Source: Mesorhizobium sp. Pch-S
GTDB taxonomy: Bacteria > Pseudomonadota > Alphaproteobacteria > Rhizobiales > Rhizobiaceae
Direction of reading: 5' to 3'
DNA length: 64,000 nt
Assembly (NCBI RefSeq): GCF_004136315.1
Contig: NZ_CP029562.1
Span: 5,851,501 to 5,915,500, forward strand
Every line of letters begins with the position of its first letter. Position 1 is the first letter of the stretch. A model generated the notes under the pieces. The model worked only from the letters and a program-made list of their open reading frames with translations. It was not told where the DNA came from and made no database searches. The position numbers were made by a program, and so were the translations under genes. Positions 18,804 through 28,900 of this stretch are shown here, one piece after another.

Positions 18804-20143
18804 TGCCGGCCCTCTGTCCGCCAGGAACCACGCGTGGCGCGGTCATCGGCCATCAATTCACTCAGGATTCCTTCGCGCAAGCCTCGGTCGGCAACGCGCA
18901 GGCGCTCTGACGGCCACACCGCCCGGATCGCCTCGAGGATCGCGCAGCCGGCAAGAACCAGGTCGGCACGGTCGGCGCCGATGCAGGGATTGGCGACGCG
19001 CTGCTGGAAATCCCAGCCGAGCAGCTTTTCCACCATGCGATCGACATTCTCTCGCCCCATCCACAGGCCGTCGACGCGGCGGCGGTCGTAGCGTTCGAGG
19101 TCGAGATGGACACCGGCCAGCGTCGTTACCGTGCCGGAGGTGCCGAGCAGATGGAAGTGAGGACCCGCCACGAGGTGGCTCAGCCTGTGGCGGCCTTCGA
19201 ATGCGGCAAGGCGCTCCGCAACGTCGTCGACCATCGCAGCGAAGCTTTCCCGGGTCACCGTGCGGCCGCCGAAGCGTTCAGCCAGCGAGACGACACCGAC
19301 CGGCAACGAGGTCCAGGAGACGATATGGTTCGCCAGGCGTTGCGAGCGGCGGTTGCTGAGATCGATCAGGGCGATCTCGGACGAACCGCCACCGATATCG
19401 AACAGCACAACGCCCTTGGTTTCGCGTTCGATCAGCGAACCACAGCCCGAAACGGCAAGCCGTGCCTCGGTTTCGCGGTCGATGATTTCAAGCTTGAGGC
19501 CTGCCTCGCGCTCGACCCTTTCCAGGAATTCCTCGCCATTGGCAGCGGACCGGCAAGCCTCGGTCGCGATCAGCCGAGCGCGGGCAACCTTGCGGATGCG
19601 CAACTTGTCGGCGCAGACCTTCAACGCCTCGATGGCGCGATTCATGGCGGCGTCGCCCAACCGGCCGCTCGCTGAAAGTCCCTCGCCGAGACGTACGATG
19701 CGCGAAAAGGCATCGATCACGCGGAACTGGCCGTGGCGTCCCGGCACCGCCACCAGCAGGCGGCAATTGTTGGTGCCGAGATCGAGCGCGGCAAAGACCG
19801 GCAATTCGCCGTTCCAGGGGGAACGAGGTCTTTCCTCCGGGGGGGATGCTGTCGGTTGAGGCTTTGCAGCGACGGGGTTCTGCCCTGCCCTCGACTGTGC
19901 CCCACCTGTGGCAACAGCAGGCGTTGCGCCGTCCGCTGGCGCGAAAACCTTGCGCCCGCGCCGCCGCTTGCGTCGTTTACGTCCCTTGGCTGCCTGCGGA
20001 GCAGAGGCATGCGAATCCCATCGCGTACCACTGTTGCTGTGTCCCTCTCGGCCTGCGGCCCGGGATCCAGGATCGGGCGCTGCCGAAATCCCCTCCGACA
20101 TGCCGCCCTCCGGCGCTCCAGCGCCGGCGTCGCGGTCTTTCAC
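18800..20143 (-). CDS. Ppx/GppA family phosphatase (exopolyphosphatase-like)
   Basis: 447-residue protein of the Ppx/GppA family, actin-like phosphohydrolases that remove phosphate from polyphosphate or convert pppGpp to ppGpp. The phosphate-1 motif [19 protein letters not shown] is near residue 113, phosphate-2 [18 protein letters not shown] near 248-265, and [18 protein letters not shown] near 330. The first ~100 residues are low-complexity and very basic ([13 protein letters not shown]), an extension seen in Rhizobiales members; its role is unknown. The 3' end overlaps rlmE by four bases. Whether it is a polyphosphatase or a pppGpp phosphatase cannot be decided here. Confidence 0.9.
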   Translation of the reverse strand: MKDRDAGAGAPEGGMSEGISAAPDPGSRAAGREGHSNSGTRWDSHASAPQAAKGRKRRKRRRGRKVFAPADGATPAVATGGAQSRAGQNPVAAKPQPTASPPEERPRSPWNGELPVFAALDLGTNNCRLLVAVPGRHGQFRVIDAFSRIVRLGEGLSASGRLGDAAMNRAIEALKVCADKLRIRKVARARLIATEACRSAANGEEFLERVEREAGLKLEIIDRETEARLAVSGCGSLIERETKGVVLFDIGGGSSEIALIDLSNRRSQRLANHIVSWTSLPVGVVSLAERFGGRTVTRESFAAMVDDVAERLAAFEGRHRLSHLVAGPHFHLLGTSGTVTTLAGVHLDLERYDRRRVDGLWMGRENVDRMVEKLLGWDFQQRVANPCIGADRADLVLAGCAILEAIRAVWPSERLRVADRGLREGILSELMADDRATRGSWRTEGRQ

Positions 20144-20437
20144 TGCTTATCCTTCCGGTGCCGCGCGAACCGGGAAACCCCGGACGCTGCTGGCACGCAC
20201 ATTTCGTAAGTTGGCGCCAGACTAACAGCGCTGCGCCCAATCACCAAGTCCCGCCCGAAAATTGTCGATTGCCGGTTGAGCGTCACACATATCGCCGTAA
20301 ACACGCCACAAGTGTTGAATAGCCGGCTTCGATCGGGCATTTCTGGTTCGGCGGGCTTGTCGGCGCGGATATCGCCGATGAAGCCCATGCGGGGCATCGA
20401 ATTGTGATGGATTGGGGTTGCTGATGGCCGTGACGGC

Positions 20438-21388
20438 ATGAATTTCAAACGTTTTATCTGGCCGGTCATCGGACTGGCCGCAGTCGCCTTTTCAGTGTGG
20501 GTTCTGTTCAACGAACTGCGCGGCATTTCCCTGGACGATGTCTGGGCCAGTCTTGCAGCGATACGATGGACGCACTGGCTGCTGGCCGCACTGAGTTCGA
20601 TCATCGCCTACGCAGCCCTTGCCGGATACGACCATATTGCCCTGACACATCTCCAGAAACGGGTGTCCTGGCTGTTCGTGACGCTCTGCTCCTTCACCAC
20701 CTATGCGCTGTCACACAACATCGGCGGCTCGGTGTTCTCCGGGGCGGTGATTCGCTACCGCGCCTACGCCACGCGCGGCCTGTCCGGCCAGGAAGTCGGC
20801 GTTCTGGTTGCGGTCTGCTGGATCACCTTCGTGCTGTCGTCGATCCTGCTTGGCGGCATCGTGCTGATCCTCATCCCCGACCTGTTCGAGCGATTCGCCG
20901 ATGTCAGCGCCTTCAAGGAAGTCGGCTATGGCGGACTGTCGGCCGGCGCCGGCATCGCAATGATTCTTGTGGTGGTTGCCTATGTCTTCGGCAGCTGGCT
21001 GCACTTGAAGCCGCTGAAGATCGGGTCCGTGCAGATCCACTACCCCAGGCTGCCGATCGTGGCGCGCCAACTGGTGATCGGTCCGTTGGAAATCCTGGCG
21101 GCCGGCGCGATCATCTATTTCGCGCTGCCTGTTGAAAACAACCCCGGCTATCTCGTTGTCTTCGCTATCTTCCTGGTCGCTTTTTCAGCAGCGCAGATTT
21201 CACATGCACCGGGCGGGCTGGGCGTGTTCGAGGTCGTATTCCTTGCCGGCCTGCCCCAGATGGATCAGGCTGGCGTCATTGCGGCGCTGCTGGTGTTCCG
21301 GATGTTCTACCTCATCATCCCGCTCGTGCTGGCCCTGATCGTCGTGCTCCTGTTCGAGCGCTCGCAGTTTGGCCGCCGTATCAATTGA
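20438..21388 (+). CDS. YbhN/UPF0104-family integral membrane protein (LPG synthase TM-like)
   Basis: 316-residue membrane protein with about eight helices, matching the lysylphosphatidylglycerol synthase transmembrane (YbhN/UPF0104) family. Recognisable pieces are SFTTYALSHNIGGSVFSGAV (residues about 87-106) with RYRAYATRGLS, and AQISHAPGGLGVFEVVFLAG near 250-269. There is no soluble aminoacyl-transferase domain, so it is not a full MprF. The role of stand-alone members is unclear; lipid transport or modification has been suggested. The ATG at 20438-20440 is the natural start. The 294 bases before it (20144-20437) hold the divergent promoters and nothing else that I can see. Confidence 0.82.
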   Translation: MNFKRFIWPVIGLAAVAFSVWVLFNELRGISLDDVWASLAAIRWTHWLLAALSSIIAYAALAGYDHIALTHLQKRVSWLFVTLCSFTTYALSHNIGGSVFSGAVIRYRAYATRGLSGQEVGVLVAVCWITFVLSSILLGGIVLILIPDLFERFADVSAFKEVGYGGLSAGAGIAMILVVVAYVFGSWLHLKPLKIGSVQIHYPRLPIVARQLVIGPLEILAAGAIIYFALPVENNPGYLVVFAIFLVAFSAAQISHAPGGLGVFEVVFLAGLPQMDQAGVIAALLVFRMFYLIIPLVLALIVVLLFERSQFGRRIN

Positions 21389-21527
21389 AACGCAGTCGAG
21401 GCTTGACTATTTGCCAAGCATGGCTACAAGGCAGCGCAGAAACGGGCGCGCGGCATACCGAGCCGCCGGCCAGAAGCCGTAAAGCACTTCAGCTCGTTTC
21501 GCCAAAGCATTGAATAGAATGCTTTTT

Positions 21528-21600
21528 GGGGAATAGGTTAACGGTAGACCCACGGACTCTGACTCCGTTAGTCCTGGTTCGAATCCAGGTTCCCCAGCCA
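21528..21600 (+). tRNA. tRNA-Gln (anticodon CTG)
   Basis: Full cloverleaf: acceptor TGGGGAA / TTCCCCA, D arm AGGTTAACGGTAGACC, anticodon stem ACGGA / TCCGT around the loop CTCTGAC with anticodon CTG, and T arm CCTGGTTCGAATCCAGG. The discriminator base is G, and the CCA end is encoded (21598-21600). It reads CAG codons. A stand-alone gene between the YbhN-type and YigZ genes. Confidence 0.95.
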
Positions 21601-21628
21601 ATCCCCGCCTTCCCGACAGGCTTGAAGG

Positions 21629-22243
21629 TTACGGTGTGCGAACCAGCCTTCCATCAAATTTGACGACGGCCCGCCCGCTGGTCAGATCGCCTACCATGCG
21701 CGCCATACTGTCTGCCTCATGCTTCGGAACCAAAACCGAAAGCTCCGCGCCTCTATCGGTGAATGCCTGGCTGCCAAGTTGCACGCCTGGAAACGCCTCC
21801 AGCCGAGCCCGCACGAGAGCCAGATCGCTGAAACCACAGCTGATCGTCGCCTCGGCCGTATCGACGAGCGGCATCTTTTCGGCCTCTCGCAGGCACATGG
21901 CCGCAGTGCCACCGTATGCCCTGATCAAGCCGCCGCTGCCGAGCAGCACGCCACCAAACCAACGCGTGACAACAATGGCGACACGGTCGAGCGATTGGCC
22001 GTCGATCGCCTGCAACATCGGCTTGCCAGCCGTTCCGCTGGGTTCCCCGTCATCACTGAACCGGTAGGCCTGTCCGACCCGCCATGCCCAGCAATTGTGG
22101 TTCGCAGTCTGGTCTGAATGTGCCGCGATGAACTCCTTTGCCGTGGCCTCGTCGGGCACGGGGCCGGCGATCGCAATGAAGCGGCTCTTCTTGATCTCCT
22201 GCCGGGCCGTGACGGTCACGACCAAGGTGCTGAGGGTGCTCAT
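21629..22243 (-). CDS. YigZ/IMPACT family protein (UPF0029)
   Basis: 204-residue member of the YigZ/IMPACT family. The N-terminal domain shows KKSRFIAIAGPVPDEATAKE, ANHNCWAWRVG, then RFSDDGEPSGTAGKPMLQAI and VVTRWFGGVLLGSGGLIRAY, the strongly conserved core (about residues 19-112). The C-terminal half is the small UPF0029 ferredoxin-like domain. Eukaryotic IMPACT modulates Gcn2; the bacterial role is not established. The ATG at 22241-22243 fits the family start. Confidence 0.9.
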   Translation of the reverse strand: MSTLSTLVVTVTARQEIKKSRFIAIAGPVPDEATAKEFIAAHSDQTANHNCWAWRVGQAYRFSDDGEPSGTAGKPMLQAIDGQSLDRVAIVVTRWFGGVLLGSGGLIRAYGGTAAMCLREAEKMPLVDTAEATISCGFSDLALVRARLEAFPGVQLGSQAFTDRGAELSVLVPKHEADSMARMVGDLTSGRAVVKFDGRLVRTP

Positions 22244-22336
22244 GCCGCCATGTAGCGGCGGATGCTACACCGCTTCAACCAAATACCTGTCCGAGGAGGT
22301 CTGCGAGAAGGCGGATCTTGATCTCAGGGTGCGGCC

Positions 22337-23641
22337 TTATTCCTCACGGAAGGCCTTCTGAATCTGATCCGACAACGGCTTCACCAGATAGGAGAGCATA
22401 GTCCGATCGCCGGTCGGAAAGAACACCTCGGCCGGCATGCCAGGCGTCAGCGCCAGACCATGCAGCTTGGCAACCTCCACCTTTGGCAGCTTCACGCGCG
22501 CGACGTAGTACGCCATTCCGGTACGCTCATCGGTCGTCAGGTCGGCAGAGACGCGCGACAGCGTTCCGGTCAGTTCCGGCGTGGTCTGCTGGTTGAAGGC
22601 CGACAGGCGCAGAATCGCATTCTGGCCGGCCGTCACCTGGTCGATATCCTGCGGCGCGATGTGTGCCTCGACGGTCAGTTCATCGGTTACCGGTACGATC
22701 TGCATCACCTGTTCGCCGGGTGTGATGACCCCGCCGACCGTATGCACGGCCAGTTGCAGCACCACGCCATCCTGCGGGCTGCGCAGGTCGATACGCTTCA
22801 GCTGATCTTCGGCTGCGACCTTGCGTTCGACAAATTCGGCGATCCGCCCCTGCACTTCACGCAGTTCCGTCGCGACTTCGCTGCGGAGGTCCTGGTCGAT
22901 CTGGATGATCTGCAGTTCAATCTCCGCCGCCTTGCCCTTCACCTGGGCTATTCCGGCGGTCAGCTGCCCATGTTCGCCTTCGAGCCGGACAGCGTCCCGC
23001 TCCAGCGCCGTCATGCGGTTGATCGATACCAGCTTGCGGTTCCACAGGTCGCGCACGCCTGCCAGCTCGACCTTGATCAGTTCGATCTCGCGGCGTTTCG
23101 CCTGCCGCTGTTCGGTCAGACCGGCGGTTTCCTCCGACAGCTGGGCGATCCGTTCGCGCAACTGCGAGCGCTGGCCGGACCGTGCCTGATAGCGGAAATC
23201 GAACAGCGACTGTTCTCCGGTCATCGACGCGGCGACAGCCGCCTCGCCTTGCCGCGACGTCAGGACGTCCGGAAAGCTGACCGTGTTCTTGCCGTCGCGC
23301 TCCGCCTCCAGCCGGGCGAGCCGCGCATAAAACTCATCCAGGCTTTTCGAGACAATGGCCAGATTGGCACGCGTCGTCGTCTCATCCAGGCGCACCAGGA
23401 TGTCGCCGGCCTTGACGAGGTCGCCGTCACGGACACGGATCTCGCCGACCACGCCGCCTGTCGGATGCTGGACCTTCTTCACGTTGGAATCGACCACCAG
23501 CCGCCCGGAAGCGATCACCGCGCCGGACATCTTGGTCACCGCCGCCAGGCCGCCGACTCCTCCGACCAGCAGAAGGCAGGTCGCAAGCCCCGCGACGAGG
23601 TAGCGTTGGACCTGCCGGTGCGCCGATGTGGTCTTGCTCAC
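22337..23641 (-). CDS. HlyD/PrsE-family periplasmic adaptor of a type I secretion system
   Basis: 434-residue membrane-fusion adaptor that links the inner-membrane ABC exporter to an outer-membrane TolC-type channel. One N-terminal membrane helix (residues about 15-36) is followed by a lipoyl half (GEIRVRDGDLVKAGDILVRL), a long alpha-helical hairpin (about 110-270) and the C-terminal half-lipoyl/beta-barrel part (LRSPQDGVVLQLAVHTVGGV, then ALTPGMPAEVFFPTGDRTML, a hallmark of HlyD/PrsE). It starts with GTG, whose bases overlap the TGA of the exporter gene (GTGA), so translation is coupled. No tolC gene is in the window. Confidence 0.93.
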   Translation of the reverse strand: MSKTTSAHRQVQRYLVAGLATCLLLVGGVGGLAAVTKMSGAVIASGRLVVDSNVKKVQHPTGGVVGEIRVRDGDLVKAGDILVRLDETTTRANLAIVSKSLDEFYARLARLEAERDGKNTVSFPDVLTSRQGEAAVAASMTGEQSLFDFRYQARSGQRSQLRERIAQLSEETAGLTEQRQAKRREIELIKVELAGVRDLWNRKLVSINRMTALERDAVRLEGEHGQLTAGIAQVKGKAAEIELQIIQIDQDLRSEVATELREVQGRIAEFVERKVAAEDQLKRIDLRSPQDGVVLQLAVHTVGGVITPGEQVMQIVPVTDELTVEAHIAPQDIDQVTAGQNAILRLSAFNQQTTPELTGTLSRVSADLTTDERTGMAYYVARVKLPKVEVAKLHGLALTPGMPAEVFFPTGDRTMLSYLVKPLSDQIQKAFREE

Positions 23642-25374
23642 GCTGGAACCCCTCTCTCCGTGGCGGCAACGACCTTGAGTGGTGCCGGTGAGCGGAAGAC
23701 CTTGCTCAGGACCTCGTCCTTCGGGCCGAAAGCCTGCACGCGGCCATTGGCCATCACCAGCACCGTATCGACGCTGGCCAGGGCACTGGACCGGTGCGCG
23801 ATGACGACGACAATGCCACCACGATCCCTGATGCCCTGGATAGCGGCGGACAGGGCCACTTCGCCTTCGGCATCGAGATTGGAGTTCGGTTCGTCCAGGA
23901 TAACCAGGAACGGATCACCATAGAGAGCCCGTGCAAGGGCTATGCGCTGCCTCTGTCCCGCCGAAAGGGAGGCACCGGCTTCGCCCACGCTTGTGTCGTA
24001 GCCATCGGCCAGGTGCACGACGAGATCGTGCACACCAGCCGCCCTGGCGGCTGCCAGAACCGCTTCCGACGACGCATCCGGGTCGAAGCGGGCGATATTC
24101 TGTGCGATCGTGCCGTCGAAGAGCTGCACATCCTGCGGCAGATAGCCGATATGTCTGCCCAGCTCGTCGATCGGCCACTGATCGAGTGTCGCGCCATCCA
24201 GCCGTACGGCGCCCCGCGCCGGGAGCCAGACGCCAGCAAGCGCACGCGCCAGTGAGGACTTGCCGGAAGCGCTCGGACCGATGACCCCGAGGCCCGATCC
24301 CTTGGACAGCGTGAAATTCGCATCCCACACCACCGGTTTCTGATCGCCCGGCGGCGCGACGCTGATGGTCTCGACCACCAGCGTGCTGACGGGCGGCGGC
24401 AAGGTTACGCTGGTCGCCCCCTCTGGCAATGCGGACAAAAGCTGCTTCAGGCGTGCCCAGCCCTGCCGTGCCGCCACGAAACCCTTCCAGTGTGCGATAG
24501 CCAGTTCGATCGGCGCCAGCGCCCTGCCCATCATGATCGAGCTGGCAATCATGATGCCGCCGGTCGCTTCCTGCTTGATGACCAGATAAGCGCCAATCGC
24601 CAGAATTCCGGACTGCAGCATCAGACGCAATATCTTGGAGATCGTGCCCAGCGTGCCGGCGACATCGCTGGCTGCCGCATGGGCGTTCAGATAGTTGGCG
24701 TTGACGGCATGCCAGCGCTCGGCAATGCGCGCGCCGAACCCCATGGCCTGCATGGCTTCGGCGTTGCGCCTTGTCGCCTCCGCCAGGGCACTGCGGGTGG
24801 TGGCATACTGTCCGGCGATCTTTGTCGGGCCGCGGGTCCTGAATTCGGCCAGCAGCGTCAGCGCGAACAGGACAATGGCGCCCGCCAGTGCTGTAACGCC
24901 GATCCAGAAATGGAAAATGAAACAGATACCGATGTAGAGCGGCACCCAGGGCAGGTCGAACAGGGCGGTCGGCCCGGCGCTGCCGACGAAGGAGCGGACC
25001 TGATCAAGATCCCGCAACGGCTGCAGCCCGTCACCGGGGAGCTTGGCGCGCAGCGGCAGGCGCATCAGCGCCGAATAGACCGACGGGCTCAACTCCGCGT
25101 CCAGCCCCTGCCCCAGCCGCACCATCAGGCGCGATCGGATCAATTCCAGCACGCCCTGAAAGACGAACAGCGTGGCGGCAAGCACCGCCAGACCAACCAG
25201 TGTCGGCACACTGCGGCCTGGAACGACCCTGTCATAGACCTGCAGCATGAAGAACGAGCCGGTCAGCGCCAGGATGTTCACGACGCCGCTCATCAGGACA
25301 ATGCCGGAAAAAGCCCGTCGAAATGACGAGAGAATTCCCACCAGCGTAAGCTGCGGCGACGATGTCTGCTTCAT
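23638..25374 (-). CDS. type I secretion ABC permease/ATPase (PrsD/AprD-like)
   Basis: 578-residue fused membrane/ATPase exporter of RTX proteins. The N-terminal half holds about six helices (opening with the type I feature GVVNILALTGSFFMLQVYDR). The ATPase has Walker A GPSASGKSSLARAL (about residue 360), signature LSAGQRQRIALARAL and Walker B FLVILDEPNSNLDAEGE. There is no C39 peptidase domain, as usual for exporters of serralysin-type proteases. The ATG at 25372-25374 is preferred over a TTG seven codons upstream. The RTX protease gene upstream in the same operon is the obvious cargo. Confidence 0.93.
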   Translation of the reverse strand: MKQTSSPQLTLVGILSSFRRAFSGIVLMSGVVNILALTGSFFMLQVYDRVVPGRSVPTLVGLAVLAATLFVFQGVLELIRSRLMVRLGQGLDAELSPSVYSALMRLPLRAKLPGDGLQPLRDLDQVRSFVGSAGPTALFDLPWVPLYIGICFIFHFWIGVTALAGAIVLFALTLLAEFRTRGPTKIAGQYATTRSALAEATRRNAEAMQAMGFGARIAERWHAVNANYLNAHAAASDVAGTLGTISKILRLMLQSGILAIGAYLVIKQEATGGIMIASSIMMGRALAPIELAIAHWKGFVAARQGWARLKQLLSALPEGATSVTLPPPVSTLVVETISVAPPGDQKPVVWDANFTLSKGSGLGVIGPSASGKSSLARALAGVWLPARGAVRLDGATLDQWPIDELGRHIGYLPQDVQLFDGTIAQNIARFDPDASSEAVLAAARAAGVHDLVVHLADGYDTSVGEAGASLSAGQRQRIALARALYGDPFLVILDEPNSNLDAEGEVALSAAIQGIRDRGGIVVVIAHRSSALASVDTVLVMANGRVQAFGPKDEVLSKVFRSPAPLKVVAATERGVPA

Positions 25375-25446
25375 GCAGGCTCGCAATCGCGACAAGGCAT
25401 CTCGATGCCGAAAATGATCATACCCCCAGCCATTGGCTCTGGTCCT

Positions 25447-25848
25447 TCAATACATGACTGTCTTGAGTGTGACATGGACGGGTGAGCCCGGCTCGATCCT
25501 TGCGCTGCCACGGGCGACCAGCCAGCCATCGGCCCGCTCCAGGCGTGCAACGATCTGCAGCGTTGGCGAGACAGTCGGGCTTTTGGTCAGGGGCAAGGAA
25601 AATTCTATTGTCCTGGAACCGCCATCGCTTTTGACGCGTGTTTTCGCAGCGCGACGCAGCGTCTTGTCCTTGATGGCCGGATCCTCGAGATAGATCTCAA
25701 GATGCCCCTCCGGAATGGCTACATCGCCTTTGAACGTGACTTCGCCACGAATATCCGTCGATTGAGCAGTAGCCGTGCCCGCCGCAGCGACAACAGCAGC
25801 CGCTCCCGCTGCCATCAGTACCGTGCGGCGCGTGGTTGGACGTTTCAT
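25447..25848 (-). CDS. secreted YbaY/YscW-like beta-domain protein
   Basis: 133-residue exported protein. Its N-terminus (MKRPTTRRTVLMAAGAAAVV) has twin arginines before a hydrophobic stretch and an ATAQ cleavage region near residue 29, so Tat or Sec export is plausible. The mature part resembles the YbaY/YscW fold: GEVTFKGDVAIPEGHLEIYL near the start and ADGWLVARGSARIEPGSPVH near the end. The ATG at 25846-25848 has a GGAGAG Shine-Dalgarno. It lies between the RTX protease gene and the exporter genes, a place where other bacteria carry a protease inhibitor, but the sequence does not look like the Inh family. A chaperone or inhibitor role is inference. Confidence 0.7.
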   Translation of the reverse strand: MKRPTTRRTVLMAAGAAAVVAAAGTATAQSTDIRGEVTFKGDVAIPEGHLEIYLEDPAIKDKTLRRAAKTRVKSDGGSRTIEFSLPLTKSPTVSPTLQIVARLERADGWLVARGSARIEPGSPVHVTLKTVMY

Positions 25849-25958
25849 TGCAAACTCTCCCCCTTGGATCATTGCAGCGTCCATGCCAGCTCTGAATGCA
25901 CAGGATGACAGACGCTGTTGGTCGGAGGGGCGCTCGAAAGCGCCCCCTCCCTGCCACG

Positions 25959-28900
25959 CTAGGTGACCATGAAGTCCGCTGCCGACAGGTTCAGATGTGC
26001 GCTCAACTGCGCGAACTGAACAGCTGCTCCTTGTCCGGAACCATCGGTGTCGTAGGACAACACGCCGCTGTCGGTGTCATAGATGATGCGGTCGTCGGCA
26101 TCATGAGCGACACCCGATGCGCTTTTGAAGAAAGCGCCCAGGGCGAGAGCACCGTCATTGCCCAGGTTGGTGAAGATGAGATTGTCCAGCAGGATCGTGT
26201 CGTCGGCGACGTTGAAGTCCTTGATCCAGTCGACATTGCCGTTGCCAAGCGCCGTCGAGAAGCGGAAGGAATCCTCGCCTGCGCCACCCGTCAACCTGTC
26301 GGCGGCCAGACCACCATCCAAAAGGTCGTTGCCGCTGCCGCCGTTGAGCTTGTCGGCGCCAGCAACGCCCGGCTGAGCCGGTGCCGGCGGGAATTCGACC
26401 GACACGTTCACCTTGTATGTAGAGCCTTCCGGTACCGCATCTGCCCAGCCATCACCAGGCACGTCGGGCGACCACATGCCTTCCAGGATATAATAGGTTC
26501 CGGTTTCCTTGACGACGAAGACCGTGCTCGAATCCCGGCTTGTGGTCGAGCCCGGGTCGCCACCACCGTCATCGTTCTGGGCAACGATATTGCCGTCGCT
26601 GTCCAGCAACCTGACCCAGCTGTCATGCACGTTGGGATCGGCAATCCCATCGATGTCGATCGAGATGACCGTTCCGGCCGCCAGGGTGATGCCATAGTAT
26701 CCGCCCTTGCCGTTTCCGGTGGCGTTGACGGTCGTATGCAGCGTGGTCGTCGAATCGAAGATATCCGGGTCGGCGGCCAGCGAGAAGTTGTTCGAGATAT
26801 CGAAGGCGGTTGCGATCGAATTGTTGGTCGCATCCGGTCCGAGTGTGGCATAGCCGGTGCCCATGCCCGGACGAGGTGGTATGTCACCCTGATAGGCGAA
26901 ATCGCCGAGCAGGGTATCATCGCCACCGCCGCCGTTGATGGTGTCGTTGCCGCCTTGTCCGGTCAGGACATTGGCCGCACCGTCGCCGGTCAACTGATCG
27001 TTGAAGCCTGAACCGGCGAGATTCTCGATCGAGATATAGGTGTCGCCACCGGATCTGCCGGCACCCAGCTGGAGCCTGACGCCGCTGGTCGCGTCGGCAT
27101 AGTCCGCCGTGTCGCTTCCCGCGCCGCCATTCAGCGTGTCGGCACCGCCACCGCCGGTCAGGATGTCGTCGCCCGATCCACCGGAGAGCACGTTGGCCTG
27201 GGCGTTGCCGATGAGATGGTCATCGTAGAACGAACCAACGGCGTTTTCGAAGCCGACGAGGATGTCATGCCGGATGACGGTGCCGCGCCCGACGATCTGT
27301 ACCGGACCGTCCGCGTCGCCGCCGCTGGCGGTGCCATTGGCAAGGTCGATCGTCACGCCGTCGGAACTGCCTGAATAGACGACCGTGTCGATACCGTCGC
27401 CGCCGTCCATGTAGTCCTGGCCGGAGCCGCCGATGATGGTGTCGTTGCCGCCTTCGCCATACAGGATGTCACCGTCGTTGCCGCCATCCAGTATGTCGTC
27501 GCCGTCACGACCGTTGAAATAGTCGCCGCCACCCTGGCCCCAGAAATGATTTGCCGAGGCGTTACCGATGAAGCGATCGATACGGTCGTCGGAGCCGATC
27601 AGGTTCTCGATGCTGTAGAAGGTGTCGCCCGAGGCGGTGCCGCCGCTGGCGACATTCGTCTCGAGATTGACGAGCAGCTGGAAGGGGCTTTCCTTGCTGT
27701 AGTCGACCGTATCGACGCCGGCACCACCCCGGAAGATGTCGATACCGTCCTGGCCACTCAGCGTGTCGTCACCATCGCCGCCATCGAGGATATCGTTGCC
27801 GGCGCCGCCGAGGATGGTGTCGTTACCTCGGCCGCCATAAAGCGTGTCATTGCCGTCGTCGCTCTCGGTCTGGTCGTCCAGATCCTCGATGGGGATGGTG
27901 TTGTTGATGTCACGGCTGGCAAGTGAGTCGCGGCCGCCGATGATGAGATCGTCGCCATCCTGGCCGAAGATGGTATCGTTGCCGGCGCCACCGTCTAGCG
28001 TGTCATTGCCTTTGGTGCCCCAGATAATGCTGGTCATCGTGTTGTCGCCGATGATCGGTGGGGTTTCGCTGCCGCCGCTTACAGGTGGGGTCGTCAATTC
28101 GTCGGCATAGATGATGTGTTCGACATTGGCGATCTTGCGGATCTTCAAGCTTCTCGACATCAACACAACCGTGTCGTTGCCGCCATTGGCTTCCTCACGA
28201 ACGATGTCGTCGAGGGAATCGACGAAGTAGGTGTCGTCACCGCCGTTGCCGGCCATGCGGTCGGCGCCGCCGCGGCCATCGAGGACGTTGTTGCCATCAT
28301 TGCCGATCAGGATGTCGTTGAAGCGGCTGCCGATACCGTTCTCGATATAGTAGTCGGTCGTGTCGGCGTTGTGCCCGGCAAAGATCGACACGTTGTTGCT
28401 GTGGCCGTTGACGCTGGAGAACTGTCCGGCGCGCAGGTCAAGGATGGTGCCCGCTGTCGAACCGGAGAAGTCGAGCGTATCGGTACCGCCGGTGTCGTGG
28501 ATGACGAAGCCGATGTCGTGCTGCATGCCCGAGGCGCTGAGCCTGTAGCCATCCTGCGTGGCTCCGAAGCCGTAGACGTTGTCACCTGTGTTGAGGTTGA
28601 TCTCCTGATAGGTCCGCTCGCCATTTGCGTCGACCGTCGAGAAAAAGCGACGGATGACGGCCTCGATGTCGGCCATCAGCGGGGTTGACGCCGACCAGCG
28701 GGTGGTTTCGCCGACGTCGATGCCGTCGAAATAGGACATGACGCTGTATTGCTGACGGTCGTAGGTCCAGGTCGCATTGTTCAGATAGTTGATCTGCACG
28801 CCACCAGGACCGCTGTAGTTGTAGAGGCCGGGATGGTTCAATCCGAACTCGTGGCCGAATTCATGGATGAAGGAATCGAACACGTAGCCGCCAATGTCTG

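Noticed and set aside
21407..21601. 64-residue minus-strand frame containing GEPGFEPGLTESESVG
   Set aside because: It is the antisense of the tRNA-Gln gene; this peptide is a well-known artefact of translating tRNA genes.
25447..25848. Calling the small secreted protein an Inh-family protease inhibitor
   Set aside because: Position fits, but the sequence (GEVTFKGDVAIPEG...RIEPGSPVHVTLK) matches the YbaY/YscW type and lacks the Inh pattern.
25962..28350. DNA-level tandem repeat or CRISPR-like array in the RTX gene
   Set aside because: The periodicity comes from GGxGxDxxx codons; units vary in sequence and there are no conserved repeats with unique spacers. No CRISPR array exists in the window.
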